Shown here: positions 1-8,220 of the stretch, piece after piece | How positions within the stretch are numbered: the first letter of the stretch is position 1 | Layout of the letters: every line of letters begins with the position of its first letter | Assembly: GCA_027306755.1 (NCBI GenBank) | Contig: DAHUZE010000039.1 | Span: forward strand, 1 to 53,207 | Direction: 5' to 3' | DNA length: 53,207 nt | Source: Acidimicrobiaceae bacterium | GTDB lineage: Bacteria > Actinomycetota > Acidimicrobiia > Acidimicrobiales > RAAP-2 | The notes under the pieces: model-generated | Told to the model about the DNA's origin: nothing | The model's database searches: none | What the model saw: the letters and a program-made list of their open reading frames with translations, nothing else | Made by a program: the position numbers and the translations under genes

Positions 1-39
1 CGGGCACTGGCCCGCCGGGTGTCGGCTCCGAGCTTGTGA
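1..39 (+). CDS. C-terminal end of an upstream gene (partial, unidentified)
   Basis: Frame 1 is open from the window edge for twelve codons and ends in a TGA that overlaps the GTG start of the ABC ATPase by three bases. The tight overlap suggests the last gene of the same operon, which in this importer family is often the metal-binding lipoprotein. Twelve residues are too few to identify it, so the function is inference from context only. Confidence 0.35.
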   Translation, partial: RALARRVSAPSL

Positions 40-788
40 CGGTCCTGACCGTCCAGGGGGTGACCGTCTCCTTGGGTGGCCGACGGGTCCTCGACGCCGT
101 GGGCTTCACCATCGGCGCCGGCGAGTTCGTCGGGCTCATCGGGGCCAACGGCGCGGGCAAGACGACGCTGTTCCGTGTGGTGCTCGGGCTGCTCCGCCCC
201 GATGCGGGCACCGTGGCCCACCAGGGGCACCGGGTGGGGTACGTGCCGCAGAAGGTGGCCATCGAGCCGGACGCCCCGCTCCGTTCGCGCGACCTGGTGG
301 CGCTCGGCCTCGACGGGGAGCGCTTCGGCGTGCGGCTCCCTTCCCGGGCGCGGCGGCAGCGGGTGGAGCGGATGCTCGAGGCCGTGGGCGCTGCCGCCTT
401 TGCCGACGCACGGCTAGGCACGCTGTCGGGTGGCGAGCTGCAGCGGGTCCTCATCGCCCACGCGCTGGTGGGCGATCCGCCGCTGCTGATCATGGACGAG
501 CCGCTGGCCAACCTGGACATCAAGAGCGGGCACGAGATCGTGGCGCTGGTGGCCCGGCTGGCGGCCGAGCACGACCTGGCGGTGCTCCTGTCGGCCCACG
601 AGATGAACGCCATCCTCCCGCACATGGACCGCGTCGTGTACCTGGCCGATGGCCGGGCCGTCAGCGGGACCACGGGGGAGGTCATCCGCAGCGACGTGCT
701 GACCGAGCTCTACCGGTACCCGGTGAAGGTGCTGGACGTGGACGGGACCGTCGTGGTGGTGGGCGGCCACGACGTGAAGCTGCGGTGA
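36..788 (+). CDS. Metal ABC transporter ATP-binding protein (zinc/manganese type)
   Basis: This is the cytoplasmic ATPase that would power a metal-ion importer. Its 250 residues match a single nucleotide-binding domain. Walker A is GANGAGKT at residues 36-43, the Q-loop glutamine is near 72, the signature LSGGE is at 130-134, Walker B LLIMDEP is at 150-156, the D-loop ANLD follows, and the H-loop histidine is near 188. Two membrane permeases of the ABC-3 family follow immediately with a GTGA overlap, which is the standard arrangement of ZnuBC/MntBC-type systems. The start is GTG overlapping the stop of an upstream gene. The metal cannot be told from this subunit. No Zur or MntR gene is in view. 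Confidence 0.88.
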   Translation: MTVLTVQGVTVSLGGRRVLDAVGFTIGAGEFVGLIGANGAGKTTLFRVVLGLLRPDAGTVAHQGHRVGYVPQKVAIEPDAPLRSRDLVALGLDGERFGVRLPSRARRQRVERMLEAVGAAAFADARLGTLSGGELQRVLIAHALVGDPPLLIMDEPLANLDIKSGHEIVALVARLAAEHDLAVLLSAHEMNAILPHMDRVVYLADGRAVSGTTGEVIRSDVLTELYRYPVKVLDVDGTVVVVGGHDVKLR

Positions 789-1630
789 CAGGCTTCTTCG
801 GCAGCGACCCGGTCCGCGTTGCCCTGGTGGCGGGGGCGGTGACCGCGGTCGCCTCGGGCGTGGTGGGCGTCTTCACGGTGGTGCGGGCCCAGTCGTTCGC
901 CGGTCATGCGCTGGGCGACCTCGGCACGCTGGGGGGCTCCGGAGCGTTCCTGCTCAACGTCAACCCCCTGTGGGGGTTCGTGGGCGTGGGAGCGGCGGTT
1001 GCAGCGGCGATGGAGCTCTTCGGGGTGCAGCGGAGGCGGGGCCGCGACGTCGCCACCGGGATCGTCCTCGGCGCCGTCCTGGGCGTGGCAGCCCTGCTGC
1101 TCTACCTGGACACGACCACGACCTCCTCCAGCGGGGTGGCGGTGACGGTCCTCTTCGGCTCCCTGTTCACGGTCGCCCCCTCCACCGTGCCGGCCATGGT
1201 CGCGCTCGCCGCGGCGGGCCTGCTGGCCGTGGTCGCCCTCTACCGGCCGCTGCTGCTCAGCTCGGTCCAACCGGAGCTGGCGTCCGTCCGCGGTGTCCCC
1301 GTCCGCACGGTTGCCGTCGCCTTCTTGGTGCTGATGGGCGTGACGGTGTCGCTCACCTCCATGGTGGTCGGAACGATCCTCAGCCCCGCGCTGCTGGTCG
1401 GGCCGGCGGCCTGCGCGCTCCGCCTCTCCCGCCGCCCGGGCGTGGCCATGGTCGTGGCCGCCGCCGTCGGGCTGGTGGCCACCTGGGCCGGCATCGCGCT
1501 GGCGTACGCCAGCGCCACCTGGCCCCCGTCCCACGCCGGGTGGCCGGTCAGCTTCTTCGTGGTCACGCTGGTGGTGCTGGCGTACCTGGCGGCCGAGGTC
1601 GGCGCGGCCGTGTCCGCCCGGCGGCGCTGA
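785..1630 (+). CDS. Metal ABC transporter permease (ABC-3 family), first copy
   Basis: This 281-residue integral membrane protein has about seven to eight hydrophobic segments and is typical of ZnuB/MntB-like permeases. The N-terminal VVRAQSFAGHALGDLG segment matches the family motif in which a short cytoplasmic turn after helix 1 leads to conserved G-H-A-L residues. The mid-protein YRPLLLSSVQPELA-VRGV stretch is the likely ATPase-contact loop. The GTG start overlaps the ATPase stop (GTGA), so the two are translationally coupled. It probably forms a heterodimeric pore with the next gene, which shares the same YRPLLL loop. Confidence 0.88.
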   Translation: MTGFFGSDPVRVALVAGAVTAVASGVVGVFTVVRAQSFAGHALGDLGTLGGSGAFLLNVNPLWGFVGVGAAVAAAMELFGVQRRRGRDVATGIVLGAVLGVAALLLYLDTTTTSSSGVAVTVLFGSLFTVAPSTVPAMVALAAAGLLAVVALYRPLLLSSVQPELASVRGVPVRTVAVAFLVLMGVTVSLTSMVVGTILSPALLVGPAACALRLSRRPGVAMVVAAAVGLVATWAGIALAYASATWPPSHAGWPVSFFVVTLVVLAYLAAEVGAAVSARRR

Positions 1631-1638
1631 GGGTCGCC

Positions 1639-2424
1639 GTGTTCGGGGGCTTCATGGTCAACGCCTGGCTGGCCGGCTCGATGGTGGCCGTGGTGGCCGG
1701 GGTCGTGGGCTTCTTCGTCGTCCTGCGAGGGGCCACCTTCGCCGCCCACGGCATCCCCCTCGCCTCCTTCGCCGGCGCGGCGGGCGCCTCGCTGGTGGGG
1801 GTGTCCAGCGTGGTCGGCCTGGCAGTGTGCTCGCCCTTCGTGGCCGTGGCCATCGGGCTCCTGGGACGTCGCCGGCGCAGCGACGTCGCAACCGCGCTCG
1901 TGGTGGCGGCCATGCTGGGACTGGGCTCCCTGTTCCTCAGCTGGACCGTCGAGTACGCCTCGGAGATCTACGCCCTGCTGTTCGGCGAGATCCTCGGCGT
2001 GGCGTCCTCCGAGGTCTGGCTGTCGGCTGCGTTGACCGGGGCGGCCGTGCTGGCAGTGGCCGTGCTCTACCGACCGCTCCTGCTGACGTCCGTGGCCCCG
2101 GACGTGGCCCAGGCCCGCGGTGTCCGGACCGGCCAGGTGGAGCTGCTCTTCCTCGTACTCGTCGGGGTGGTGACGGCATTGGCCGTGCCGGTGGTGGGCA
2201 CGTTGCTGATGTTCACGCTCATGGTCGGCCCTCCGGCCGCCGCACGGGCGCTGGTGCGGCCACCCCTGGCGGCCATGACGCTCGCCGTGGGCATCGCACT
2301 CGTCACGGTGTGGGCGTCCATCGCTGCCGCGTTCACGACGCAGTGGCCCATCGGGTTCTTCGTGGGGGTCCTCGGGGCGGCCTGGTACCTCGCTGGGAAG
2401 GCGGTGTCGGCGCTCCGGCGGTGA
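1639..2424 (+). CDS. Metal ABC transporter permease (ABC-3 family), second copy
   Basis: A second ABC-3 permease of 261 residues, starting at GTG 1639 after a GAGGG ribosome-binding site at 1629-1633. The reading frame stays open far upstream, but that part overlaps the first permease in another frame and is not membrane-like. The N-terminus FMVNAWLAGSMVAVVAG, the FFVVLRGATFAAHGIPLASF segment and the YRPLLLTSVAPDVAQARGV loop fit the family. With the preceding permease it would form the membrane part of the importer. An ATG at 1654 is an alternative start. The gene ends convergently against the MarR gene. Confidence 0.85.
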   Translation: MFGGFMVNAWLAGSMVAVVAGVVGFFVVLRGATFAAHGIPLASFAGAAGASLVGVSSVVGLAVCSPFVAVAIGLLGRRRRSDVATALVVAAMLGLGSLFLSWTVEYASEIYALLFGEILGVASSEVWLSAALTGAAVLAVAVLYRPLLLTSVAPDVAQARGVRTGQVELLFLVLVGVVTALAVPVVGTLLMFTLMVGPPAAARALVRPPLAAMTLAVGIALVTVWASIAAAFTTQWPIGFFVGVLGAAWYLAGKAVSALRR

Positions 2425-2425
2425 G

Positions 2426-2443
2426 CTTCCCGCGCCCGGGAGG
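2426..2443. terminator. Possible bidirectional hairpin between metal importer and MarR gene
   Basis: CTTCCCG and CGGGAGG can pair around a four-base CGCC loop just after the permease stop and before the convergent MarR stop. There is no T-tract on either strand, so this is a GC-rich candidate hairpin rather than a classical intrinsic terminator. Confidence 0.3.
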
Positions 2444-2462
2444 TGCCTTGTTCCCGCACTGC

Positions 2463-2969
2463 TCAGCCGAAGTCGCCGGCCGCCTGCCGCAGCCCGCGGA
2501 GGAGCTCGAACAGGTGCTCCATCTCCGCCCCGTCCATGCCGAGGTCGGCGAAGAAGTCCTCGTTCATCACGGAGGTGGCCTCGGCCGCCACCCGTGCCCC
2601 CTCGCCCGTCAGCCGGGCCAGCGTGCCCCTCCCGTCAGCGGGGTTCGGAACCCGTTCGACCAGTCCCTGCTGCTCCAGCCGGCCCACGGCGTTGGTGACG
2701 CTGGCCGGGTTGACCTGCAGCCGTCTGCCGATCTTCCCGAGTGGCAGCTCGCGCCGGCGCGAGAAGGACAGCAGCATCAGCACCTCGTAGCGCGCGAAGG
2801 TGAGGTCCAGCGGGCGCAGGGCGGAATCGGCCCGGCTCAGCAGGATCTGCTGGGCCCGCATGATGGACGTCACCACGGCCATGGCCGGCGCGGCGTGCTC
2901 CCAGCCGTGGGCCCCCCACTGCCGGCGCGCCTCGGCGATGGGGTCGAACGGGAGCGAGGGGACCCTCAC
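2463..2969 (-). CDS. MarR family transcriptional regulator
   Basis: A 168-residue winged-helix regulator. The region from LTFARYEVLMLLSFS through LPLGKIGRRLQVNPASVTNAV and RLEQQGLVERVPNPADGRG is the MarR DNA-binding domain: helix-turn-helix followed by a wing carrying the D-G-R-G motif. Flanking helices would form the dimer interface. The GTG start at 2969 overlaps the stop of cobL by GTGA, so it is the last gene of the minus-strand unit that includes cobL. The open frame extends much further upstream but only as a shadow of cobL. Its ligand and targets are unknown. The adjacent ABC exporter would be a reasonable target by analogy with other MarR-exporter pairs. Confidence 0.88.
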   Translation of the reverse strand: MRVPSLPFDPIAEARRQWGAHGWEHAAPAMAVVTSIMRAQQILLSRADSALRPLDLTFARYEVLMLLSFSRRRELPLGKIGRRLQVNPASVTNAVGRLEQQGLVERVPNPADGRGTLARLTGEGARVAAEATSVMNEDFFADLGMDGAEMEHLFELLRGLRQAAGDFG

Positions 2970-4249
2970 GCGGGTCCCCACGCCAGGAACACGGGGCCCC
3001 GCGTGGCAAGGCGCCATCCGCGGTCCGGGGGCTGCTCGCCGCGGCCGACGGAGAGCTCGACCAGGTTGCCGAGCCGGTCGGCGGCTCCGACGGCGCGGTC
3101 GAGTGTGGTGCAGGCGACCACCGCCCGTCCACCCGGACGGAGCCGCCCGAGCACCGCGTCGAGAACCTCGAGGCCCCCGCCGCCGACGAACGCGCGGTCG
3201 GGCGCGGGCAGCGGGCCCAGTGCTGCGGGGGCCCATGCGGGGACCACGTGCACTGCGGCGCCGCGCGCGACGGCGGCGGCGGAGATCCTGGCGGCTGTCG
3301 CCGCCCGGCCTTCCACGGCGAAGACGGTCAGCGCGGGCCGCGCCAGCGCGCACTCGACGGCCAGGGCGCCGGCGCCGGCTCCCACGTGCCAGAGCACGCC
3401 GCTCACCGGCAGCGCCAGCCTGGCCAGCGCGATCGCCCTGACCTCGGCCCCGGTTGCCGTGTTGCCGGCGTCGCTCCAGCCGGCGTCCGTCGCGCCGGAT
3501 TCGTTCCAGGCGGCGCCCGTCGCACCGGCATCGTTCCGGCCCGCAGCCCACGCCAGGACGTTCCCTGCGCCAGGCTCCCATCCCACCAGTGGAAGCCTCC
3601 CCGGACCGACGAGGACGACGACCGAGTGCGGGTCGAACCGGCCACCGGCCAGCTCCTCGAGGGTCAGCTCGCGGACCGACTCGTCGGCCGATCCGAGCCG
3701 CTCGCACACGGCCACGAGGTCCATGACCGCTCCCGCCTCGATCAGCGACATCCCCAGCGCTTCGGGCGGCGCGTCGGGGGAGGAGAGGACGGCGGCTTTG
3801 CGCGCCGTGCGGGCCGCCGTGACGACGTCGGCCCGGTGCCTGCCGTCGGTCGGCACGACCACGGCGTCGTCCCACGGCAGGGCCAGCCGGGCGAAAGCCA
3901 CCGACACCGCCGAGAGGGCCGGCAGGACCCGGAGCGCTCGGCGGTCCAGTGCACCCAGCAACGCCCGCACGATGCCGAAGAAGCCGGGGTCCCCGGATGC
4001 CAGGACGCACACGTCCCGGTGCTGGTCGATCGCCCAACGGCGGACGGCGGCCGCAACGAGCGTCGAGTCCCCGGAGATCTCGAGCGTCTCCACCTGGGTT
4101 GCCGCGCTTACCGGCCAGGATCGCCACAGCTCCAGATGGCGCCGGCTGCCGGCCACCGCGCCGGCCCCCGCGAGCGCGTCACGGGCCTCAAAGGACAGCG
4201 CCTCGAACCGGTCGTCGGCCACGCCGACGACGGTCACCGGTGCGCGCAC
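2966..4249 (-). CDS. cobL: Precorrin-6Y C5,15-methyltransferase (decarboxylating), CbiE-CbiT fusion
   Basis: This is the cobalamin-pathway enzyme that methylates C5 and C15 of precorrin-6Y and decarboxylates the acetate side chain. Residues 1 to about 220 are a CbiE-type tetrapyrrole methylase with the ASGDPGFFG motif near 84-92. Residues about 270-427 are a CbiT-type SAM methyltransferase with VGAGAGALAVE at 289-299 and the DRAFVGGGG segment. At 427 residues it matches full-length fusions. The linker (239-268) consists of three ten-residue repeats in place of the usual sequence before EVRAI. The GTG start is preceded by GGGAGGG at 4254-4260. No other cobalamin genes are in the window, so it is detached from its pathway cluster. 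Confidence 0.88.
   Translation of the reverse strand: MRAPVTVVGVADDRFEALSFEARDALAGAGAVAGSRRHLELWRSWPVSAATQVETLEISGDSTLVAAAVRRWAIDQHRDVCVLASGDPGFFGIVRALLGALDRRALRVLPALSAVSVAFARLALPWDDAVVVPTDGRHRADVVTAARTARKAAVLSSPDAPPEALGMSLIEAGAVMDLVAVCERLGSADESVRELTLEELAGGRFDPHSVVVLVGPGRLPLVGWEPGAGNVLAWAAGRNDAGATGAAWNESGATDAGWSDAGNTATGAEVRAIALARLALPVSGVLWHVGAGAGALAVECALARPALTVFAVEGRAATAARISAAAVARGAAVHVVPAWAPAALGPLPAPDRAFVGGGGLEVLDAVLGRLRPGGRAVVACTTLDRAVGAADRLGNLVELSVGRGEQPPDRGWRLATRGPVFLAWGPA
3446..3535 (-). repeat. Three 30-bp tandem repeats inside cobL linker
   Basis: Read on the coding strand, three consecutive 30-base units encode NDAGATGAAW, NESGATDAGW and SDAGNTATGA. The units are imperfect at DNA level but keep exact 30-base phasing, so the reading frame is preserved. 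They lie between the CbiE and CbiT domains. Confidence 0.7.
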
Positions 4250-4270
4250 GGAACCCTCCCGTGACGCCGC

Positions 4271-4642
4271 TCAGCCGCGCGGTCGCTGGCGCGGCTGACC
4301 GGGAAGCGTGCCGGGGCGCAGGCCACTGCCACGCTGCCCCTTGTGCCGCTCCTGCCGGCCGGCGGCGCGGCGGAGGGCACGATTCGTGGTCACGTCCTCG
4401 TTCGTCCCCATCTCCATCATCTGCTCGACGATCTGCGCGCGCTTGGGGCCGGGGACCCGGCGCAACTGGCGCTCCAGCGTGCGGAGGCTCTCGGGCAGGG
4501 GACGGTTCTTCTTCTGGAACCGGTCGATGGTGCGGACGATGCGCCTGGCGTAGCGCCGGCGCAGCCAGGGGGTCCGGCCGATGAACCTGGCCGGGATGTC
4601 CCGGATCCGCCGCCGCTTGGGGGGTGTGGTCGCAGACGCCAT
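4271..4642 (-). CDS. Small very basic protein, function unknown
   Basis: I do not recognise a family. The 123-residue product is dominated by arginine and lysine, with a predicted helical core (residues about 10-95, for example RRYARRIVRTIDRFQKKN and LERQLRRVPGPKRAQIVEQM) and a disordered Gly/Pro/Arg/Gln tail. No membrane segment, signal peptide or metal motif is visible. The ATG start has AGGAAG about five bases upstream. It lies 9 bases after the ABC exporter stop and 21 bases before cobL, so the exporter, this gene, cobL and marR look like one transcription unit. The charge suggests nucleic-acid or ribosome binding, but that is inference only. Confidence 0.65.
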   Translation of the reverse strand: MASATTPPKRRRIRDIPARFIGRTPWLRRRYARRIVRTIDRFQKKNRPLPESLRTLERQLRRVPGPKRAQIVEQMMEMGTNEDVTTNRALRRAAGRQERHKGQRGSGLRPGTLPGQPRQRPRG

Positions 4643-4651
4643 CGGGACTTC

Positions 4652-6570
4652 CTACCCGACCGGGCGGGCTTCGGCCACTTGCCCGGCGGCTATGTCCGGC
4701 TCCTGGTCCGCGAACTGGGTGTGGTACAGCAGGGTGTAGAGCCCCCCGGCGGCCAGGAGCTGGTGATGCGTGCCGCGCTCGATCACGCGCCCGCCATCGA
4801 TCACCAGCAGCAGGTCCGCGTCACGGACGGTGGAAAGGCGATGGGCGATGACCAGTGACGTCCGTCCGCCGAGCGCCTGGCGCAGCGCCACCTGGACCGC
4901 CGCCTCGGACTCGGAGTCCAGGTGGGCGGTGGCCTCGTCCAGCACTACCACGTCCGGCGCCTTCAAGAGCAGCCGGGCGAGGGCCACCCGCTGCTTCTCC
5001 CCGCCCGACAGCCGGTAGCCGCGCTCGCCGACCACGGTGTCCAGCCCGTCGGGGAGAGACGCCACCAGCGAGAGGATCTGCGCCTGCCCCAGCGCCTGGT
5101 CGAGCTCGGCGTCGGTGGCATCGGGCCGGGCGTAGAGGAGGTTGGCCCGCAGGGTGTCGTGGAAGAAGTGGGGGTCCTGCGACACGACCCCCACCACATC
5201 TCGCAGGGAGTCCATCGTGGCATCGCGCACGTCCACGCCGCTCACCCGGACCGAGCCCTCGGTCACGTCGTAGAGCCGGGGGACGAGCGAGCTGATCGTG
5301 GTCTTGCCGGCGCCGGACGGGCCGACCAGCGCGACCATCTGACCGGGCTCGACGCGGAACGACACGTCGCGCAGGACGTCGGTATGGGTGGACGCCTCCA
5401 GCGTGGCCACGGCCTCCAACGAAGCCAGGGACACCTGGTCGGCGCTCGGGTAGCCGAACCGGACGTGGTCGAACTCGATGCTGGCCGGCCCGCGGGGGAT
5501 GGTCTCGGCATCCGGGCGCTCCTGGATCATCGGCTCGAGGTCCAGGACCTCGAAGATGCGCTCGAACGACACGAGCGTGGTCATCACGTCCAGGTTCACG
5601 TTGGACAGCTGAGCCAGCGGCGCGTAGAGCCGGGCCAGGTATGCGGTGAGGGCCACCACCGTCCCCACGGCCAGCGTGCCGTGCACCGCGGCGACCCCGC
5701 CGAACCCGTAGGCGAAGGCCGTGGCGAGCGAGGCCGTCAGCACGAGCGCCACCATGAACATCCGGGCATAGAGCGCCTGGATGATGCCGATGTCGCGGAC
5801 GCGGGCCGCCCGCCCGTCGAAGTGGCCCGCCTCCTGCTCCGGCCGGCCGAACAGCTTGACGAGCATCGCGCCGGCAACGTTGAAGCGCTCCTGCATGACC
5901 ATGTTCATCTCGGCGTTGAGGTCGTACCCCTCCTTCGTCAGCGCCCCAAGCTTGCGACCGACGAAGCGGGCCGGGACGAGGAAGACGGGCAGCAGCACCA
6001 GTGCGATCAGCGTGATCTGCCACGAGAGGTAGAACATGGCGCCGACCATGATGACGACGGTCAGCATGTTGCCCACCACGTTGGACAGCAGTGTCGTGAA
6101 CGCCTGCTGGGCCCCGATCACGTGTTGTTCAGGCGGCTCACGAGCGCTCCGGTCTGGGTGCGCGTGAAGAAGGCGAGGGGCATCCGCTGGACGTGGCGGA
6201 ACACCTTGGCCCGCATGTCGTAGATCAGGCCCTCGCCGATGATCGCCGACACCCGCCGCTGGTACAGCGAGAGGGCCGCTGTGAAGAGTGCGAGCCCCGC
6301 GGCAAGGATGGCCAGCTGGATCACCAGTCCAGCGCGGTGCCCGAGGATGCCCCGGTCGATGATGGCCCGCAGGATCAGCGGGTTGACCGCGCCGACGAGG
6401 GCGTCGATCACGACGACCGGCACGAAGATCATCAGGATCCGCCGGTACGGGGCGGCGAACCGCAGCATGCGCCGGGTCGTGCCCTTCTTGACCCGGTGCT
6501 CGAGGACGGAGCGGTCCTGGCGGAACGAGCGCATCCCCGCCCAGCCGCTCATGGCACGGCCCGGAGGCAC
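4652..6570 (-). pseudogene. ABC transporter ATP-binding/permease protein, type B exporter, interrupted by a -1 frameshift
   Basis: The protein is a half-transporter of about 640 residues: an N-terminal six-helix membrane domain and a C-terminal ATPase. The first part runs from GTG 6570 (or ATG 6552) to ALVSRLNN and then hits TGA at 6118-6120. The rest (VIGAQQAFTTLLSNVVGN onward) is in another frame and contains Walker A GPSGAGKTT, LSGGEKQRV, VVVLDEATAHLD and the IAHRLS H-loop. Homologues read SRLNND-VIGAQ, and adding one G between 6124 and 6123 restores exactly that. The whole span is one base short of 640 codons. All other motifs are intact, so a sequencing or assembly error, or a very recent mutation, is more likely than an old pseudogene. 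Substrate unknown. Confidence 0.85.
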
Positions 6571-6806
6571 TCAGCGTCTCCCGGGCGCGGTGGGCACGGT
6601 GGGCACGGTACGCATGGCCACTGGAGCCTATCGGCGCGCCTTTCCGCACCTGCCTTTCCGCCCTGCCGTTCCGCCCTGCCGTTTGGACGCAAGCGTCCGG
6701 CGGCGGCGCAACGGCGTCTCCGCGGAAACAATTCGTCCGCGTCCGGGCCGCCCCCGGGTCCCCCCGACGGAGCCGCCCGTCACACCTCCGCGGTACCGTC
6801 GAACAC
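6571..6806. other. Divergent intergenic region with short repeats and inverted repeat
   Basis: This 236-base space between the divergent ABC exporter and the DUF222-HNH gene holds several structures. There is a perfect 13-base tandem duplication (CCGCCCTGCCGTT, 6658-6683), a perfect inverted repeat GGACGC-AA-GCGTCC (6685-6698), and GTCTCCGCGGAAAC at 6716-6729, which recurs inside the next gene at 6858-6871. The HNH promoter and SOS-like box lie at its right end. No ORF of convincing composition is present. Confidence 0.6.
6605..6610 (-). promoter_or_regulatory. Probable -10 element of the ABC exporter unit
   Basis: TACCGT on the minus strand lies about 34 bases before the GTG start. A GGGAG ribosome-binding sequence sits about eight bases upstream of that start. 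No clear -35 box is visible. Confidence 0.4.
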
Positions 6807-6814
6807 ATGTTCGG
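6794..6814 (+). promoter_or_regulatory. -10 box and SOS-like (LexA) operator overlapping the DUF222-HNH start
   Basis: TACCGT (6794-6799) stands seven bases before ATG 6807. Overlapping it is TCGAACACATGTTCGG (6799-6814), which matches 11 of the 12 defined bases of the actinobacterial SOS box TCGAAC-N4-GTTCGA. The start codon lies inside the operator, so LexA would block a leaderless transcript. LexA control of the related 13E12-family genes is established in Mycobacterium tuberculosis. Confidence 0.75.
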
Positions 6815-8204
6815 TACAATTGCAGCGCTCCCGCCGGAAGTTTCCGGGCCCGAAGTCGTCTCCGCGGAAACGCCCGCGGCGGGTGAACGCGAACCCGCGA
6901 ACCTCTCGGACGAAGCGCTCGAGGCTGCCTTGTGCACCCACGCCGCGCACATCGCCGCCGCTGAATGCGAGTTCGTGCTCATGGTGGCGGAGGTCGACCG
7001 CCGGGGGCTGTGGGCGGACCAGGGTGCACGAACCTGCGCCCACTGGCTGTCCTGGCGGTGCGGCCTCGGCGGGGGCGTTGCCCGGGAGCACCTGAGGGTC
7101 GGACGTGCCCTGGCGGACCTGCCGGCAACCAGGAGCGCGTTCGCCCGCGGCGAGATCTCCTACTCGAAGGTGCGCGCCATCTCGCGGATCGCCACCCCGC
7201 AGATGGAGGTGACTCTGCTGAAGATGGCAGCACTGGCGACGGCGTCGCAGCTCGAGACGATCGTGGGGGCGTTCCGACGCGCCAGTGCGGACGAAGGTCC
7301 CCGCGCCCTGCAGCGACACCGGCTCCGGTTCTTCCACGCCGTAACCGACGACGACGGATCGGTCTGGATCCGGGCCCGGCTGCCGCCAGAGGACGGCGCG
7401 ACCGTCCTCGCGGCGATCGAGGCCACCCGGCAGGAGCTGCAGGGGGTCGGAGGTGAGGACCCGGGTGTGCCGGCTACACCGGAGGCGCCCCCACCGCCGG
7501 ACGACCGGTGGGCGGCTGGGTGCGCAGATGCGCTGGTCGCGCTGTGCGAAGCCCAGCTCGCCGCTGGCGATCGGCGAGGCCAGTCCTCAGGTCCCCGCGC
7601 CTCGGTCGTGGTCCACGTGGACCGCCAGGTGCTGGAGGATCCTGGCGCGGAGGGGTGCGCGCATATCGAAGGGATCGGAGTCGTTTCGCCACACACGGTC
7701 CAACGCCTGGTGTGCGACGCGTCAGTCTCCACCGTCGCCATTCGCGCCGACGGCACCGCATCGCCGGAGGGCCGCACCCGCCAGGTCCCCGAATCGCTGC
7801 GGCGCGCCGTGCGGACGCGGGACGGCGGTTGCCGCTGGCCCGGGTGCGAGCGCAGGCGGTACGTGGACGTGCACCACGTGGTGTTCGTGTCCCACGGAGG
7901 GCGCACCCGGCTCACAAACCTCGCCACGCTCTGCCGGGGGCACCATCGCCTGGTGCACGAAGGGGGGTACCGCCTGGCGATGGACCGTCACGCGGCGGTC
8001 ACGGTGACGACCCCCGCCGGGAACGAGCTGCCGGTACGGATGGCGCTGCCGGGGAGTCCCGGGCCACACGAGCTGTGGGAACTGCACCGTAGGCAGGGTC
8101 TGCAGATAGACGAGGATTCCATGCCGCCCGGATCCGGTGGGTCCTACGACCTCGACATCACGCTGCAGGTTCTCTGGCAGGCGTCCCAGGAGGTGCTCGA
8201 GTAG
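6807..8204 (+). CDS. DUF222 and HNH endonuclease domain protein (13E12-like family)
   Basis: This 465-residue protein has an N-terminal helical DUF222 domain (about residues 30-230, with AAECEFVLMVAEVDRRGLW and GEISYSKVRAISRIATP) and a C-terminal HNH nuclease domain. The latter shows CRWPGC, DVHHVVFVSHGGRTRLTNL and LCRGHHRLVHEGGY, giving two zinc-type cysteines and the H-N-H catalytic histidines at about residues 342-385. Such genes are multi-copy in actinobacteria and related to the mycobacterial 13E12 repeats. Their function is unsettled; DNA repair or selfish roles have been proposed. The start lies in an SOS-like operator. The gene ends convergently with fabI. Confidence 0.88.
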   Translation: MFGTIAALPPEVSGPEVVSAETPAAGEREPANLSDEALEAALCTHAAHIAAAECEFVLMVAEVDRRGLWADQGARTCAHWLSWRCGLGGGVAREHLRVGRALADLPATRSAFARGEISYSKVRAISRIATPQMEVTLLKMAALATASQLETIVGAFRRASADEGPRALQRHRLRFFHAVTDDDGSVWIRARLPPEDGATVLAAIEATRQELQGVGGEDPGVPATPEAPPPPDDRWAAGCADALVALCEAQLAAGDRRGQSSGPRASVVVHVDRQVLEDPGAEGCAHIEGIGVVSPHTVQRLVCDASVSTVAIRADGTASPEGRTRQVPESLRRAVRTRDGGCRWPGCERRRYVDVHHVVFVSHGGRTRLTNLATLCRGHHRLVHEGGYRLAMDRHAAVTVTTPAGNELPVRMALPGSPGPHELWELHRRQGLQIDEDSMPPGSGGSYDLDITLQVLWQASQEVLE

Positions 8205-8220
8205 GCGGCGCCGCCCCGGG

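Noticed and set aside
4250-4270. Cobalamin riboswitch upstream of cobL
   Set aside because: Only 21 bases separate cobL from the previous gene, and no B12-box-like sequence is present there.
2425-4298. Plus-strand open frame of several hundred codons across the MarR and cobL region
   Set aside because: The translation is Arg/Pro/Ala/Ser-rich without domains and lies opposite marR and cobL, which have complete domain motifs.
6110-6135. Programmed ribosomal frameshifting in the ABC exporter
   Set aside because: No slippery heptamer or downstream pseudoknot is evident, and exporters of this family are not known to use it. A missing base explains the data more simply.
6571-6982. N-terminal extension of the ABC exporter frame into the DUF222-HNH gene
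   Set aside because: It is antisense to the HNH gene and unlike any membrane domain. The true N-terminal membrane helices are in another frame from 6570, which revealed the frameshift.
6807-8204. DUF222-HNH gene as an insertion sequence or homing element
   Set aside because: No terminal inverted repeats, target-site duplication or transposase. The short repeats upstream do not flank the gene.
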